Positions 43,298 through 52,197 are shown, counted from the first letter of the stretch. The stretch: 64,000 bases of DNA from Limisphaera sp049537155 (GCF_049537155.1 NZ_JBMVQZ010000003.1:310001-374000); one strand, 5' to 3'. Numbers and translations: made by a program. Notes: a model not told the origin generated them from the sequence alone.

Positions 43298-44971
43298 ATG
43301 CAGACGGCAGCGCTGAACAACGTGGCCGGGCCGGCCCCGGCGCAACGAAATGACCCGCCAGCGGTCGGGTCTGCGGCCGTATCGCCGCCGGGTACCTCCG
43401 TTTCGGCCTCATCCGGAGATGCGATGGTCGGATCCTCCGGGAAGGAATGCGCAGAATCCTGGTTGTCTCTTCTGGTCCAGGAAGCCCCGGTGGGACTGTT
43501 CATCTGGGAGGGCGGGTCGCTGCGGTATGTCAACCCGGCCTGCGACCAACTGCTGGGCGACGCGGGTTCCACTCCGGCAACGGGCCGCGACCTGTTCGAG
43601 CGGGTGCACCCGGAGGACCGATCTGCGCTGGAGGCGGCGGTAAAGCAGGCCCTCGAAGCGCGGACGGGGACCGCCCGGTGCGAAGCCAGGCCGCCCTGCG
43701 ACACCGCGCGCGAGCGTCGGGTGGAAATCGAGCTCCGGCGGGTCACCCATCAGGGCAGGATCCTGTTGCTGGGCGCGGTGCTGGATGTGACCGAGCGGCG
43801 CCGGTGGGAAGAACGCCTCGCCAATGAACGGGCCGTGTTACGCACCCTGGTGGATCATCTGCCGGTTGCCATCTACCTCAAAGACACGGCCACACGGAAG
43901 ACCCTCGTCAACCCGGTGGACCAGCGCAACCTCGGCGTCCGCAGCGAGGCCGAGGCCCTCGGCCGGACGGACTTCGAATTCTTCCCCAGGGAACAAGCGG
44001 AGGCCTTTTACGCCGATGACATGCAGGTGCTGACCACGGGCGTCCCCGTGTTGAACCGCGAAGAAAGGATCACCCGCCCGGATGGTTCCAGCGGTTGGCT
44101 GCTCACCTCCAAGGTCCCGCTCCGCGACACCTCGGGTCGCATCATCGGCCTTGCGGGTATCGGACTGGACATCACCGATCGCAAACTGGCCGATGAGAAA
44201 CTGCGCGCGTTCGCCGCCCAGTTGGAACGCAGCAATCGCGAGCTGCAGGACTTCGCCTACGTCGCTTCACACGATCTGCAGGAACCCCTTCGGAAAATCG
44301 TCGTCTTCGGCGAGCGCCTCTGCGAACGCTACGCGGAGGCCATCCCGCCCGAGGCGCGCGACTATTTGGAACGCATGCGCCGGGCCGCCCAGCGGATGCA
44401 AACCCTCATCAATGACCTGCTGGCCTTTTCCCGCGTCACCACGCGCGCCCGTCCGTTCGAGCCGGTGGACCTCGGCCAGGTCCTGCGCGAGGTCCTGGGC
44501 GACCTCGAGGCCCGCATCGAACAAGCCGGTGCCGTCGTCTCCGTGGAACCCCTGCCCGTGCTGGAGGCAGATCCCCTGCAGATGCGCCAACTTTTTCTCA
44601 ACCTGCTCGGCAACGCCCTCAAATTCCGCAAACCTGACGTGCCACCCCGCGTGCGCGTCCACGCCGAGCCGGTCCACGAAAGACGATCGGACCGCGGACC
44701 GGAGAGCCCGCCGGAGGCCTTTTACCGGATCAGCGTCGAAGACAACGGAATCGGTTTCGACGAGAAATACCTCGACCGCATCTTCAACATGTTTCAGCGA
44801 CTCCATGGCCGGGGCGAATACGAGGGCAGCGGCATCGGGCTGGCCATCGCGCGCAAGATCGTCCTGCGCCATGGAGGCCACATCACCGCGCGCAGCCGCC
44901 CCGGTGAAGGCGCCACCTTCATCGTCACCCTGCCCGTCCACCAACCTGCATCCAACAACCCGCATGCATGA
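43298..44971 (+). CDS. PAS-PAS sensor histidine kinase (phytochrome-like kinase core)
   Basis: 557-residue cytoplasmic kinase without membrane segments. First PAS at about residues 50-165 (VGLFIWEGGSLRYVNPACDQLL). Second PAS at about 180-300 (VAIYLKDTATRKTLVNPVDQ, GLAGIGLDITDRKLADEKL). A short coiled coil leads to the dimerisation helix with the phospho-accepting His325 (VASHDLQEPLRKI). The HATPase domain has NLLGNALKFRKPD, VEDNGIGFDEKY and GSGIGLAIARKIV. The H-box type (HDLQEPLRK) is that of bacteriophytochrome-like kinases whose partners are Rcp1-type regulators, and exactly such a regulator overlaps this gene by four bases. The frame is open upstream of 43298; the ATG with SD AAGGAAG is preferred. 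Confidence 0.93.
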   Translation: MQTAALNNVAGPAPAQRNDPPAVGSAAVSPPGTSVSASSGDAMVGSSGKECAESWLSLLVQEAPVGLFIWEGGSLRYVNPACDQLLGDAGSTPATGRDLFERVHPEDRSALEAAVKQALEARTGTARCEARPPCDTARERRVEIELRRVTHQGRILLLGAVLDVTERRRWEERLANERAVLRTLVDHLPVAIYLKDTATRKTLVNPVDQRNLGVRSEAEALGRTDFEFFPREQAEAFYADDMQVLTTGVPVLNREERITRPDGSSGWLLTSKVPLRDTSGRIIGLAGIGLDITDRKLADEKLRAFAAQLERSNRELQDFAYVASHDLQEPLRKIVVFGERLCERYAEAIPPEARDYLERMRRAAQRMQTLINDLLAFSRVTTRARPFEPVDLGQVLREVLGDLEARIEQAGAVVSVEPLPVLEADPLQMRQLFLNLLGNALKFRKPDVPPRVRVHAEPVHERRSDRGPESPPEAFYRISVEDNGIGFDEKYLDRIFNMFQRLHGRGEYEGSGIGLAIARKIVLRHGGHITARSRPGEGATFIVTLPVHQPASNNPHA

Positions 44972-45423
44972 AAGGAAAGGAACGACCCATCACCATCCTC
45001 ATGGCCGATGACGATCCGGACGATCGCGAGCTGACCCGCGAGGCCTTCCGCGAAAGCCGCCTGGCCAACGAATTCCACACCGTCGAAGACGGCGAGGAAC
45101 TCATGGATTACCTCCACCGGCGCAATCGCTACGCCCACCTCAACGGCGCGCCCCTGCCGGGATTGATCCTGCTCGACCTCAACATGCCCCGGAAAGACGG
45201 CCGCGAGGCGCTCAAAGAAATCAAGAGCGACCCGCACCTCCGCCGCATCCCCATTGTCGTCCTCACCACCTCCAAGGCCGAGGAAGACATCCTCCGCAGC
45301 TACGACCTGGGCGTGAACTCCTACGTGACCAAGCCGGTCACCTTCTCCTCGCTGGTTGAGCTGGTCCGCGTCCTGGGCCGGTACTGGTTCGAGGTGGTCG
45401 AACTGCCGCCCGAGGACGGATGA
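44968..45423 (+). CDS. Rcp1-like single-domain response regulator
   Basis: 151 residues, receiver domain only. Acidic pocket DDDPDD near residues 14-19; phospho-acceptor Asp in LILLDLNMPRKDG near 69; switch Thr in VVLTTSKAEED near 98; Lys in YVTKPVTF near 121. The inserted acidic loop and the DGREALKEIKSDP pattern are typical of Rcp1-type regulators that pair with phytochrome-like kinases. The start overlaps the kinase stop (ATGA), so the pair is coupled. With no output domain, it probably relays phosphate or binds a protein target, perhaps the hybrid kinase encoded next. Confidence 0.94.
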   Translation: MKGKERPITILMADDDPDDRELTREAFRESRLANEFHTVEDGEELMDYLHRRNRYAHLNGAPLPGLILLDLNMPRKDGREALKEIKSDPHLRRIPIVVLTTSKAEEDILRSYDLGVNSYVTKPVTFSSLVELVRVLGRYWFEVVELPPEDG

Positions 45424-45439
45424 TGCCCACCCCCCGCCC

Positions 45440-47476
45440 ATGGAACGGCCGCCGGTACAGGTCCTGCTGGTCGATGACGATGAGGATGATTACATCCTCA
45501 CCCGCGATCTGCTGTCCCGACCTGGCCTGACCGCCCCTTACCACCTGACCTGGATCAGCCGGTACGAAGACGCCCTCACAGCCCTGGCCTCCGGCCGGTA
45601 CGACCTCTGCCTGCTGGATTACCGTCTCGGCGCTCGCACCGGCCTCGAACTGCTCCAGGAAACCCGCAACCTCCCCTCACGCCCACCCGTCATCCTCCTG
45701 ACCGGCCAGGGCGACCAGGCCGTGGACCTGGCCGCCATGGAGGCGGGGGCGGCCGAATACCTCCTCAAGGCCGAACTGACCGCCGAAGGACTCGACCGCG
45801 TCCTCCGCTACGCCCTGGAACGTCGCAGGGCCGAGGAACGCCTCCGCCGCGACCGCGACCTCATCAGCCGCATCATGGAAACCAGCCCGGTCGGCATCGT
45901 GGTCGCAGATCAGCAGGGCCACATCACGTTCGCCAATCAACGGGCCGAACAAATCCTCGGACCGCTTTCACCCGCGCCGCACGCCCCTGCCCCGCGCCTC
46001 TCGGACTGGCCGCTCCAGCCGCTGGAAAACGGTGCCGGTTGCCCGGGCCCGGTCCCTTGGCAGACCGTCCTCCAAGCCGGCGCCACGCTCCACGACCTGC
46101 GGTTCTTCTGGCACGGCGGCCAGCGCCGGCTGGCCCTCTCCCTCAATGCCGCCCCGCTCCGCGATCCCTCGGGCCGGATTGACGGGTTGGTGGTCACCCT
46201 CGACGACATCACCGAACGCCTCGAACTGGAGGAACGCCTGCGCCAGTCCCAGAAGATGGAATGCATCGGCCAATTGGCCGCCGGCGTGGCCCACGACATC
46301 AACAACGTCCTCACCGTCATCCAGGGCCACGCCGACCTCCTCCGGGAATCGCTTCCCGATGACACCCCCCAGGCCCGTTCCATCCGCCAGATCTGCGCCG
46401 CCGCCGAGCGCGCCGCCCGGTTCGTCCGCCAGCTCCTCCTCTTCAGCCGCAAACAGGTCGTTCAGGTCAAACGACTCGACCTCAATCAGGTCCTCCACAA
46501 CCTTGCCCAGTTGTTGCCCCGGCTCCTGGGCGAAGACATCCACCTCGAGCTGGATGCAGCCCCGGCACTCCCACCGGTTGAAGCCGACCTGGGCATGCTC
46601 GAACAGGTGATCATGAACCTGGCCGTCAACGCCCGGGACGCCATGCCCCACGGCGGTCGATTGCGCCTGGCCACCTCCACCTTCTCCCTGCCCGATTCCG
46701 AAGCTCCCCGACGGGGCGCACCGCGCGGCGGCCTCTACGTCTGCCTCGAAGTCACAGACACCGGCTGCGGCATGGACGCCGCCACCCTGGCCCGCATCTT
46801 TGAACCTTTCTTTTCCACCAAGGAGACCGGCAAGGGTACAGGTCTGGGCCTGGCCACCGTGTACGGCATCGTCAAACAACACCAGGGTTGGATCGAGGTC
46901 ACCAGCAAACCCGGCGCCGGCACCACCTTCCGCATCCATCTGCCGGCCTCCGTCGGATCGCCCACCGGAAGCGACGACACCACGTTCGAAGCCCGTCCAC
47001 GCGCCCAGCGCCAGGAAACCATCCTCGTCGTGGAAGACGAACCCGACCTGCGCGACCTGGTCTGTGAACTGTTGGCCACCTGTCACTACACCGTCCACGC
47101 CGCCGCCAACGGCCCCGAAGCCCTGGCACTCTGGGACCGCTTGGAAGGACGCGTGGACCTGCTCCTGACCGACGTCGTCATGCCCCAGGGCATCAACGGC
47201 CGTGAACTGGCCGAACAACTCCGCCGCCGTAAACCCGATCTGCGCGTCATCTACACCAGCGGCTACACCGGCTCCCTCGCCGGACGCCAGCTCCGGCTCG
47301 AAGACGGCTGGTTCCTCCCCAAACCCTACCGCCCGGCTGTCCTCGCCCGTGTGGTCCGAGCCTGCCTCGACAGCCCGGTCGGTACGGCTCCCCCACCGGA
47401 CCTCGACCCCGTCCTCGCCGGGTTCGGACCCGACAGTTTCGTGGCGGCCTCCCCTCCGCGGGTCAACCCGGCCTGA
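45440..47476 (+). CDS. hybrid histidine kinase: receiver-PAS-HisKA-HATPase-receiver
   Basis: 678 residues. N-terminal receiver (about 5-125) with LLVDDDEDDYIL and Asp near 58 (LCLLDYRLGARTG). PAS domain at about 145-270 (VGIVVADQQGHITFANQRAE). Dimerisation helix with the phospho-accepting His near 283 (GVAHDINNVLTVIQGHADLL). HATPase at about 395-515 (NLAVNARDAMPHGG, DTGCGMD, GKGTGLGLATVYGIV). A second receiver lies at about 530-650 (ILVVEDEPDLRDLV, LLTDVVMPQGINGRELA). The H-box is of the NtrB-like HDINN class, common in cytosolic hybrid kinases. It follows the Rcp1-like gene by 16 bases. The in-frame ATG at 45440 is used because the upstream part lies inside the regulator gene. Confidence 0.93.
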   Translation: MERPPVQVLLVDDDEDDYILTRDLLSRPGLTAPYHLTWISRYEDALTALASGRYDLCLLDYRLGARTGLELLQETRNLPSRPPVILLTGQGDQAVDLAAMEAGAAEYLLKAELTAEGLDRVLRYALERRRAEERLRRDRDLISRIMETSPVGIVVADQQGHITFANQRAEQILGPLSPAPHAPAPRLSDWPLQPLENGAGCPGPVPWQTVLQAGATLHDLRFFWHGGQRRLALSLNAAPLRDPSGRIDGLVVTLDDITERLELEERLRQSQKMECIGQLAAGVAHDINNVLTVIQGHADLLRESLPDDTPQARSIRQICAAAERAARFVRQLLLFSRKQVVQVKRLDLNQVLHNLAQLLPRLLGEDIHLELDAAPALPPVEADLGMLEQVIMNLAVNARDAMPHGGRLRLATSTFSLPDSEAPRRGAPRGGLYVCLEVTDTGCGMDAATLARIFEPFFSTKETGKGTGLGLATVYGIVKQHQGWIEVTSKPGAGTTFRIHLPASVGSPTGSDDTTFEARPRAQRQETILVVEDEPDLRDLVCELLATCHYTVHAAANGPEALALWDRLEGRVDLLLTDVVMPQGINGRELAEQLRRRKPDLRVIYTSGYTGSLAGRQLRLEDGWFLPKPYRPAVLARVVRACLDSPVGTAPPPDLDPVLAGFGPDSFVAASPPRVNPA

Positions 47477-47549
47477 GATCGGCCGCCGTCGTTCCGCGCC
47501 ACGGACGCGTCCCCTCACGGGCCCAGCGCCCACCGCGATCACTGTCAAC

Positions 47550-48278
47550 TCACCCCCAGCCGAGCCACCACGCCAACGCCCCGGCCCAAACCAGCGACGG
47601 TAAATAGGCCGCCACCTCCACCCGACGCACCTCCAGAATCAAAAGCGCCACGCAAAACACCAGCAACCCGCACGTGGCCGATACAGCCTCGGCGGCATGC
47701 ACGGACGCCAACCAGGGCTCCGCCATCAGCAGCAAAAGCGTCAGTGTCCCCTGAAACGCCAACACCGGCAACGCCGACAACATCACGCCCGCACCCCAAA
47801 TCCTGACAAAACCCATCGTGGCCAGCCCGTCCATCGCGGCCTTCAACCCCAACGGTGCCACATCCCCGCCCAACGTCTCCGCCACCGGTCCCAGAAACGC
47901 CAGCGGCGCCACACAGTACAAGGCCGTGCAAACCGCAAATCCGTCCGTCCACCGACCCCGTCCACCCGCCTGCAAGGCCGATTCCATCTTCGCCCGGGCG
48001 TACCGGCCCGCCGCGTTCGATCCCTCCTGCAACCGCAAAAGCTTGCCGCTTGCGCGGCCCAAGCCCAGTGACACCACCACCAGAAGCAGCTCCACCAAAT
48101 GCGACAGAAACGAACCACTCAGGCTCACCCAGGTCAGCCGCAACCCGAAGTACACCGTCAGCACCGCCAGCACGATCTTCAGCCAACCCTGCGTGGCCGG
48201 CGGGATCCCCCGGCGCAGCACCAGCCCCGCCACGCCTCCCACCACAATCGCCAACACATTCAGCCATGTCCCTGTCAC
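47550..48278 (-). CDS. DUF554 integral membrane protein
   Basis: 242 residues, six to seven membrane segments, of the DUF554 family (possible transporter, function unproven). Landmarks: WLNVLAIVVGGVAGLVLRRGIP at the N-terminus, LGRASGKLLRLQEG near 75, and DGFAVCTALYCVAPLAFLGPVAETLGGD near 110-137. The conserved ALKAAMDGLATMGF-like helix (here GLKAAMDGLATMGFVRIWG) near 142-160 follows. The start is a GTG; no good promoter was seen. It is convergent with the hybrid kinase gene and divergent from the HAD gene. Confidence 0.88.
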   Translation of the reverse strand: MTGTWLNVLAIVVGGVAGLVLRRGIPPATQGWLKIVLAVLTVYFGLRLTWVSLSGSFLSHLVELLLVVVSLGLGRASGKLLRLQEGSNAAGRYARAKMESALQAGGRGRWTDGFAVCTALYCVAPLAFLGPVAETLGGDVAPLGLKAAMDGLATMGFVRIWGAGVMLSALPVLAFQGTLTLLLLMAEPWLASVHAAEAVSATCGLLVFCVALLILEVRRVEVAAYLPSLVWAGALAWWLGWG

Positions 48279-48416
48279 GGTCCCGACTCAACCACGGTAC
48301 ACGCCCGGCGAGAAGGCAAATCTCCCGGAACCGCCCCGCAGCCGCAACCACCTCCCCCACAACACTCCCCCACGAGCTGGTCAGCTCACTTCGACCACCT
48401 TATCCTCTCCGAACGG

Positions 48417-49094
48417 ATGATCCGACTGGTCCTGTTCGACATTGACGGTACTTTGATCCGCACCCCCGGTGCGGGCGTGGGCGCCTTTGTCCAGGCTTTT
48501 GCCGACGAGTTCGGCATCCGCAACGGCGTGGACCGCCTCCAGTTCGCCGGCCGGACCGACACCAGCCTCGCCCGCGAAGTCTTCCACGCCCACGGAATCT
48601 CGCCCACGCCCGAACATTTCCGGCGCTTTTTCGACCGCTACGTCTTCCTGCTGGACGAACGCCTGCGCCGCCTGGGCGGCGAAATCATTCCGGGCGTGCT
48701 GCCGTTCCTCGATGCGCTGGCCCGGCTCCGACCGCCGCCCCTGCTCGCACTGTTGACCGGCAACATCCGGCTGGGCGCCGAAATCAAGCTCCGTCACTTC
48801 GGGCTCTGGGACCGGTTCCAAACCGGTGCATTCGCCGACGAAGCGGAAGATCGTCCCGCCATCGCCGCGCTGGCCCGCCGCCGGGGCGAGCGGCTGCTGG
48901 GCCGCACCCTCGGAGACGACGAGGTCCTCGTCGTGGGCGACACCCCTCACGACATCCACTGCGCCCGTGCCATCCGGGCCCGCGTCCTCGCCGTGACCAC
49001 CGGCGGGTTCACCCGCGAACAACTCCGCGCCCATCAACCCTGCTGGTTGGCCGACAACCTTGGCCAGGTCGACCCCGAGCGTTTGTGCGCCTGA
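48417..49094 (+). CDS. HAD-superfamily hydrolase (phosphoglycolate phosphatase-like)
   Basis: 225 residues. Motif I is VLFDIDGTLIRTPG (residues 5-18) with the nucleophile Asp and the acid/base Asp. A helical cap follows (about 20-95) with FAGRTDTSLAREVF. Motif II is LLALLTGNI near 118, and motif IV is VLVVGDTPHDIHCARA near 174-189, where the motif III lysine is not obvious. It is closest in pattern to the Gph/PgmB subfamily; the substrate cannot be told. The frame is open upstream over the DUF554 start; ATG 48417 begins the normal N-terminus. The SD is weak. Confidence 0.9.
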   Translation: MIRLVLFDIDGTLIRTPGAGVGAFVQAFADEFGIRNGVDRLQFAGRTDTSLAREVFHAHGISPTPEHFRRFFDRYVFLLDERLRRLGGEIIPGVLPFLDALARLRPPPLLALLTGNIRLGAEIKLRHFGLWDRFQTGAFADEAEDRPAIAALARRRGERLLGRTLGDDEVLVVGDTPHDIHCARAIRARVLAVTTGGFTREQLRAHQPCWLADNLGQVDPERLCA

Positions 49095-49471
49095 CCGGCC
49101 GGCGTGCCCTGCGCACGCCCCGGAAATCGCGCCATCTCCAACGAACCCCGCACCCGCTGCGCCCCAACGTGCCCGGCCCCCACGCTGGCAGCAGCCTCCC
49201 TCCTGTCGCCGCCAAGCCTCCCTGCCGTGCCGCAGCCGCGTCCCTCGTTAACGCTCACCCCACCCCACCGGCCACCCAGAGGTCCTTTTTCCCGGAACCC
49301 CAGCCGTCCTGAGCCCCAACCCTGAGTGCCACGACCTGCTTGCCGACGTGCCGGTCTTGTCCTCCTCCGAACGCTCCCCCGGCACAGCCCTCTGGCGTCC
49401 ATAAGACGCGCCCACATCCGTAAAAAATCTCTTGACAGCAGAGAGAGAGAGAGAATCCGCATCGCAAAGCC
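49095..49471. other. intergenic region with an (AG)7 repeat before an exported-protein gene
   Basis: 377 bases. A consensus TTGACA (49432-49437) is followed by a dinucleotide tract AG x 7 (49440-49453), 18 bases before the ATG at 49472. No normal -10 at 17 bases is visible. Otherwise there is no gene. Confidence 0.45.
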
Positions 49472-50758
49472 ATGAAAATGTGTGCTCCCGGGTTCATGGC
49501 CGTGTGCGGCGCCGCACGAGGAGTTGTCCGCGCCCCTCTCTCCGTTGCCATCCGCCGTGAGGATCTGCCTCACCTTGACTCTCCGAAGCTGCTTGGAACA
49601 TCGCGCCGGTCCTTACGAGCTCTTGGGGTTGGGTTGCTGATGATCGCCTGCACGTGGCCGGCCGGCGGAGCTGCGGATACGGACCCGACCTACCTGGTGG
49701 CCGAGGGCACGGCCGTTTCCCACGTCCTCGTTACGCCTTTCCAGACCAATGCATTCGGCGAGCCGCTCTTGGAGCCGAACGCCCTGGCCAACTTCAGCGC
49801 GATCTTTCAGGGGACCCGGTACCGCCTGATCCTCCAGACCCAGCCGGCCCGACCGGATCTTGCGCCTGCCCCACCATTGCCGTTCCCCCAGAAAGTGGGC
49901 ACCCATCATGTGACGGAGATCTTCTGCGACGGACAGGACAACTACATCGTCGTCCGCTCCTACACGGCGGCAGGGGAACCCGTCACCACGCAGGCGTTGG
50001 CCTCCGCGGGGCCGTATCCGGCACATGCAGCCTACGACCGGCTACCCGGCGACCTGTGGCTGGTCCTGGCCCACCAATGCCAGCCACTTGCGCAACTGCC
50101 CCGACTGTTGGAATCGCATCCAAGTCTCTCCACCGTGGTATTGGAAAACCTGATCACCAACGCCTGGTTCGAGATCACACCCGCGCCGGCCAGCAACCGC
50201 GTGGAGAACATCCGCTGGTATCGTCCGGGTTACCTCGTGGATGCGCGCGGGCGCCGGCACTCGCCGGGCCCGGCATACGCAAAGGGTGTTCTGGCAATGG
50301 GTCTGTTCCTGCGTTATGAAGAACAGCTCGCCGAAGGTGTCGTCACCCAGCATTGGGAGCATTCTATCTTCCTGGAGAGCAGGCCCATCGCACATCGCGA
50401 CGACGTGGTTGCCATCAACCGACTTGCCATTAGTGTCCATCTGCGTCGAACAAACGATCCGAGCCTGGAAGCCCGGCTTGTCCCACCTGCTGTTCCGGGG
50501 CCGCTCAACATCGTGGATTACCGGTTCGAGGCCACAACCCTCCGAGGCATCGTCTACCCCATTACGAATCAGTGGCTCGCGCGTGACCATCCCTTCGTCC
50601 AGGGGCTTGCGCAGGTGATGGCCACCGCCACGGGTCAGTCGCGTCCCCAACAGTTTCGAAGAGTCATCCTGGGCCGGATCTTGTTGGTGGCGCTCCTTTT
50701 GGCCCTGCCAGCGGCTCTTGCCTACCGCCGGTGGGGCCTTCGGACAAATGACAGGTAA
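49472..50758 (+). CDS. large exported or membrane-anchored hypothetical protein
   Basis: 428 residues; no family recognised. A hydrophobic segment at about 48-67 (ALGVGLLMIACTWPAGGAA) looks like a signal peptide or anchor but is preceded by 45 residues with few hydrophobics, so the true start may be later than 49472. The bulk (about 70-395) is beta-rich and soluble, with several tyrosines and tryptophans (IFCDGQDNYIVVRSYT; WYRPGYLVDARGRRH). A second membrane segment lies near the C-terminus (RILLVALLLALPAALAYRRWG, about 402-422) with a basic cytoplasmic end. Predicted topology is a periplasmic domain held by one or two helices. It is followed after 26 bases by the cysteine-rich gene. Confidence 0.6.
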   Translation: MKMCAPGFMAVCGAARGVVRAPLSVAIRREDLPHLDSPKLLGTSRRSLRALGVGLLMIACTWPAGGAADTDPTYLVAEGTAVSHVLVTPFQTNAFGEPLLEPNALANFSAIFQGTRYRLILQTQPARPDLAPAPPLPFPQKVGTHHVTEIFCDGQDNYIVVRSYTAAGEPVTTQALASAGPYPAHAAYDRLPGDLWLVLAHQCQPLAQLPRLLESHPSLSTVVLENLITNAWFEITPAPASNRVENIRWYRPGYLVDARGRRHSPGPAYAKGVLAMGLFLRYEEQLAEGVVTQHWEHSIFLESRPIAHRDDVVAINRLAISVHLRRTNDPSLEARLVPPAVPGPLNIVDYRFEATTLRGIVYPITNQWLARDHPFVQGLAQVMATATGQSRPQQFRRVILGRILLVALLLALPAALAYRRWGLRTNDR

Positions 50759-50784
50759 AACAGCACACAAGCACGGTGTTAGCC

Positions 50785-51210
50785 ATGAAAACAGACCTCC
50801 AGAACAAGAAGTCGGCGCGTCGGCGCTGGGTCGGCGCGGGCATATTGCTCCTCTACGGTTCCAGCCTGGTCTCGTACGTGGCTTGGGCTGCGTGTAACGG
50901 CAAAGTGTGCGCATCCTCGCCCACCACTTGGGAAGACACGCGCACGTGTACACGCTACGTCCGTGATGACCAAGACTGCGTGTACCCTCACAGCGGTCCC
51001 AACCCGACCAACGATTGCCAGCGGGTACTTAGCCCCGGGGTGAGGCTGCGAACAACGACCGGGACTCCGATAACCTTTAAACTGAACCTTAACCTTGGCA
51101 TTTGCACGTTCACGATCGACTTCGGTTGTATCTTCTGCGACTACTCGCGCGCAACCACTGTGGACTCTTCTACGTGGGGTTACATCTGTGCCATCAGCTC
51201 CTGCCCGTGA
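50785..51210 (+). CDS. small exported cysteine-rich protein (ten cysteines)
   Basis: 141 residues; no family recognised. The N-terminus is a basic region (KKSARRRW) plus a hydrophobic stretch (VGAGILLLYGSSLVSYVAWA), an export signal with likely cleavage before ACNGKVC. The mature part of about 107 residues has ten cysteines: CNGKVC, TCT, DQDC, NDC, ICTF, FGCIFC, YICAI and SSC near the C-terminus. It is rich in Thr/Ser/Asp with few charges. Ten cysteines in a secreted domain this small suggest five disulfides. It sits 26 bases after the hypothetical above and 309 bases before a MauE/DoxX-like redox membrane protein gene, which may mature its disulfides (inference). The GTG at 50776 is a possible earlier start. 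Confidence 0.65.
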   Translation: MKTDLQNKKSARRRWVGAGILLLYGSSLVSYVAWAACNGKVCASSPTTWEDTRTCTRYVRDDQDCVYPHSGPNPTNDCQRVLSPGVRLRTTTGTPITFKLNLNLGICTFTIDFGCIFCDYSRATTVDSSTWGYICAISSCP

Positions 51211-51518
51211 AAACCCGATTTAACGCGCCGGCCAGCCTGCCTGGCGCAGGCGGCCGGCCACATCCCGGCACCACAGTTCAGCCGGTCGACGGGGCGTCGG
51301 GCTCACGCTGACGAATGACCCGCGCACCCGTGGATAACAACGTCGCACCGACACCACAGTTGGTCAGTCAGTTCCCAGTGAGATGCATGGCGTCTCGTCT
51401 GCTTGGCTGCTTTGGTCTCTGCGTTTTTGGTGGCTGCCAGGCACCGCGCACGAATTATGGCATGCACTTGCTCTGACAGGATCAGCCACTGGTCGGGCTC
51501 ACCAAACAGGGCCGCCAT
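51211..51518. other. intergenic interval between cysteine-rich and MauE-like genes
   Basis: 308 bases, visibly less GC-rich than most of the window. It contains a 29-codon open frame at 51387-51476 whose product (MASRLLGCFGLCVFGGCQAP...) reads like a lipoprotein signal with an F-G-G-C lipobox. There is no good SD, so I do not call it a gene. Near 51235 the words GCCGGCC and GGCCGGC form a small inverted repeat. Confidence 0.35.
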
Positions 51519-52004
51519 ATGCACGGGATGGATACCAACGTTACGCGGTGGTACGTGGCCGTTGTCCGTTTGCTTTTGCTTCTGACGGCTGTCGCCAAGC
51601 TGTTGAGCGTGGCGGGCGAAGCAAGGTTCCTGGCCGCGCCTGATCCCGTGTTTCTCCTGCCCACCCGGGCGGTTTTATTGATGGCCGCGCTCACCGAACT
51701 GGCTGTCGCAGCCTATCTCACTTGGGGGCGGAGCCCGACACTGAAACATGGAATCCTGCTCTGGTTGGCGTGCGTGTTTTTGGTCTACCGCGGGACGCTC
51801 AGATTCGCCTCCCCTTCGACACCGTGCCGGTGCCTCGGTTGGGTGGGCGATCTGATCCCGGTACCGCCCCATTTCCTGGAACGTGGTTTGGAGGCCCTGT
51901 TGATCGGCATCGTCATCGGCAGTGGTCTGGGCTTGTGGCGTCTGCGCCGGATTGCGCCGTCCCGGGAAACGCCCGCCGACTCAAACCCTGTGCGTGCAGG
52001 ATGA
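51519..52004 (+). CDS. MauE/DoxX-like redox-associated membrane protein
   Basis: 161 residues with four predicted membrane helices: WYVAVVRLLLLLTAVAKLLSV (about 10-30), LLMAALTELAVAAYLTW (about 50-68), ILLWLACVFLVYRGTL (about 78-93) and ALLIGIVIGSGLGLWRL (about 128-146). Before helix 4 lies FASPSTPCRCLGWVGDLI; the C-x-C-x-G motif is the redox-type signature of the MauE/DoxX group. MauE and MauD are needed to make the disulfide-rich small subunit of methylamine dehydrogenase. No mau structural gene is present, but the upstream gene encodes a ten-cysteine exported protein. The start could also be the ATG at 51528; neither has a good SD. Confidence 0.72.
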   Translation: MHGMDTNVTRWYVAVVRLLLLLTAVAKLLSVAGEARFLAAPDPVFLLPTRAVLLMAALTELAVAAYLTWGRSPTLKHGILLWLACVFLVYRGTLRFASPSTPCRCLGWVGDLIPVPPHFLERGLEALLIGIVIGSGLGLWRLRRIAPSRETPADSNPVRAG

Positions 52005-52197
52005 ACCAGCGTGGTCGCGCAACCCGGGCGGGCAGGACGGGCAGAACGCAACCGCACACCACGCGCCAGAGGTCGGTCAAAGGCGCCTCGGTCGGAACGC
52101 CGCCCCGTATATCACAAACTCGGGCTTCGCCCTTTGAGCCACTTGCAGCGACAGCGCGGGTGGTTGAGAAGACCTTTCCGGGACAAGACGCACAGAA

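Noticed and set aside
45968..47548. 526-codon minus-strand frame over the hybrid kinase
   Set aside because: Same shadow effect; low-complexity Gly/Val/Glu sequence and the opposite strand encodes a complete multi-domain kinase.
51387..51476. 29-codon open frame reading like a lipoprotein signal (FGGC lipobox)
   Set aside because: No SD or promoter at the right distance, only twelve residues after the lipobox; too little to call a gene.
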